Origin: Symbiodinium natans
Taxonomy: Eukaryota; Sar; Dinophyceae; Suessiales; Symbiodiniaceae
Assembly: GCA_905221605.1 (NCBI GenBank)
Contig: CAJNDS010001224.1
Coordinates: 579,056-643,055 of the forward strand
DNA: 64,000 nucleotides
Reading direction: 5' to 3'
The position numbers and the translations under genes were made by a program. This document shows, one piece after another, positions 63,454 through 64,000 of this stretch. Under the pieces are notes generated by a model. That model did not search any database, was not told the origin of the DNA, and saw only the letters and a list, made by a program, of their open reading frames with translations. Within the stretch, counting starts at the first letter, position 1. Every line of letters starts with the position of its first letter.

Positions 63454-64000
63454 ATTCAGGAATATTGCTTTAAACCATTCAAGGGGACCTTAGTGGGCCC
63501 TTATTATGATTTAAGGTGGTATTCCTGAATTAAGGTGCAGCTCTCTGTCATGCAGGTGGAGTGGGGCTCCATAGATATTCAAGAGCGTGTCCGAAACCCT
63601 GTAAACCCATCAGCCTGGGCACGAAGCTCTGGTAAAACCACCCACCCCTCCACCTAGAACCCTAAAATCTTGAAACCCGAAAACCCTGGAGAGTGGGGTG
63701 GAGGTGGGGGGACAGGAGGAGAACCGCACGCCTGCACCCCCAAGCGGGGAAAACAACCAGTGCACCTACGACACGAATTTCCTGATTTAGGGTTTAGAGC
63801 CTTGACGTCATTTAGACGGGCGATATACCTCAAACCATATCGGGACCCTTACTATGGGTTATTAAGGCTAGGGCGTAGTCCTTAATTAAGGGGCACGGGG
63901 CCGCACGGGGCCCTAAGCCTCGAACCCTATAAACCCTAAACCCCAATTTCAAACCCTAAACTTTAAACTAAACTCCTTGATTAACGGGCGTTGGGCTCGT
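63454..64000. other. Repeat-laced end of window
   Basis: Family E-like palindromic pieces (AGGAATATTGCTTTAAACC, GGTGGTATTCCTGAATTAAG; 63825-63900). A plus stretch after GTCATGCAG at 63556 reads VEWGSIDIQERVRNPVNPSA and could be an exon, but the minus strand is open too. CCCTAAA at 63930-63960. Confidence 0.35.

Noticed and set aside
1-64000. Plant origin, since plants also use TTTAGGG
   Set aside because: The spliced-leader relict, GA/GC donors with AG|G junctions, and one-way gene order fit a dinoflagellate better; no plant-type gene was seen.
1-64000. tRNA or rRNA genes
   Set aside because: No convincing T-arm (GGTTCGA..CC) with paired stems and no rRNA core sequences were found by eye on either strand. 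A covariance-model search would be decisive.

Overview
The window looks like nuclear DNA of a dinoflagellate, most likely a Symbiodiniaceae-type alga (the genus is inference). Four signs support this. (1) Runs of the TTTAGGG/CCCTAAA telomere-type heptamer are scattered through nearly the whole window in both orientations. (2) Genes are split into short exons (43 to about 550 nt) joined at AG|G junctions, with GA, GC and GT donors. (3) A relict of the dinoflagellate spliced leader (18 of 21 nt) lies 116 nt upstream of the start codon of the best gene. (4) Nearly all recognisable exons, plus a U6 snRNA gene, lie on the minus strand, as in the long one-way gene blocks of dinoflagellates.

Layout. 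1-12.9 kb is almost gene-free: telomere-type arrays, poly-C and AT microsatellites, and at least four families of short inverted-repeat elements. 13-17.9 kb carries scattered RCC1-repeat exons (minus). 18.0-18.6 kb is a cluster of introner-like elements. 18.8-26.8 kb is a complex of purine/pyrimidine-rich repeats with a 649-bp tandem array, a duplicated 1.2-1.5-kb block with an 84-87-bp hairpin tandem array, a 55-bp hairpin array and ATAATTAT palindromes. 27.3-29.5 kb and 36.6-38.7 kb are two copies of an AT-rich palindromic satellite cassette; the second is cut by a 100-N assembly gap. Between them (29.8-36.2 kb) are short minus-strand exon candidates and a frameshifted remnant of a nucleoside 2-deoxyribosyltransferase-like domain. 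38.77-39.47 kb holds three exons of an RCC1-repeat gene. 39.5-44.5 kb is mostly telomere-type arrays and a triplicated 180-220-bp unit. 44.8 kb is a U6 snRNA gene, and 45.28-49.14 kb is a complete eleven-exon acyltransferase-3 membrane protein gene. 49.3-60.9 kb is repeat-laced DNA with weak exon candidates. 61.0-62.6 kb holds exons of a NACHT/STAND-like NTPase gene. 62.8-64 kb is repeats.

Main theme. The introns of the acyltransferase gene are made of the same repeats that fill the intergenic DNA. One intron (47617-47756) is one inverted-repeat element plus one copy of its 4-bp target duplication. Another (47443-47573) is almost only telomere-type heptamers between two copies of a 14-bp exon sequence whose AAG|GTGG supplies both splice sites. 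The window therefore appears to record intron birth by two routes: a non-autonomous inverted-repeat transposon, and telomere-repeat insertion at duplicated exon sequence. All exon structures are hand-read from sequence without transcript data.
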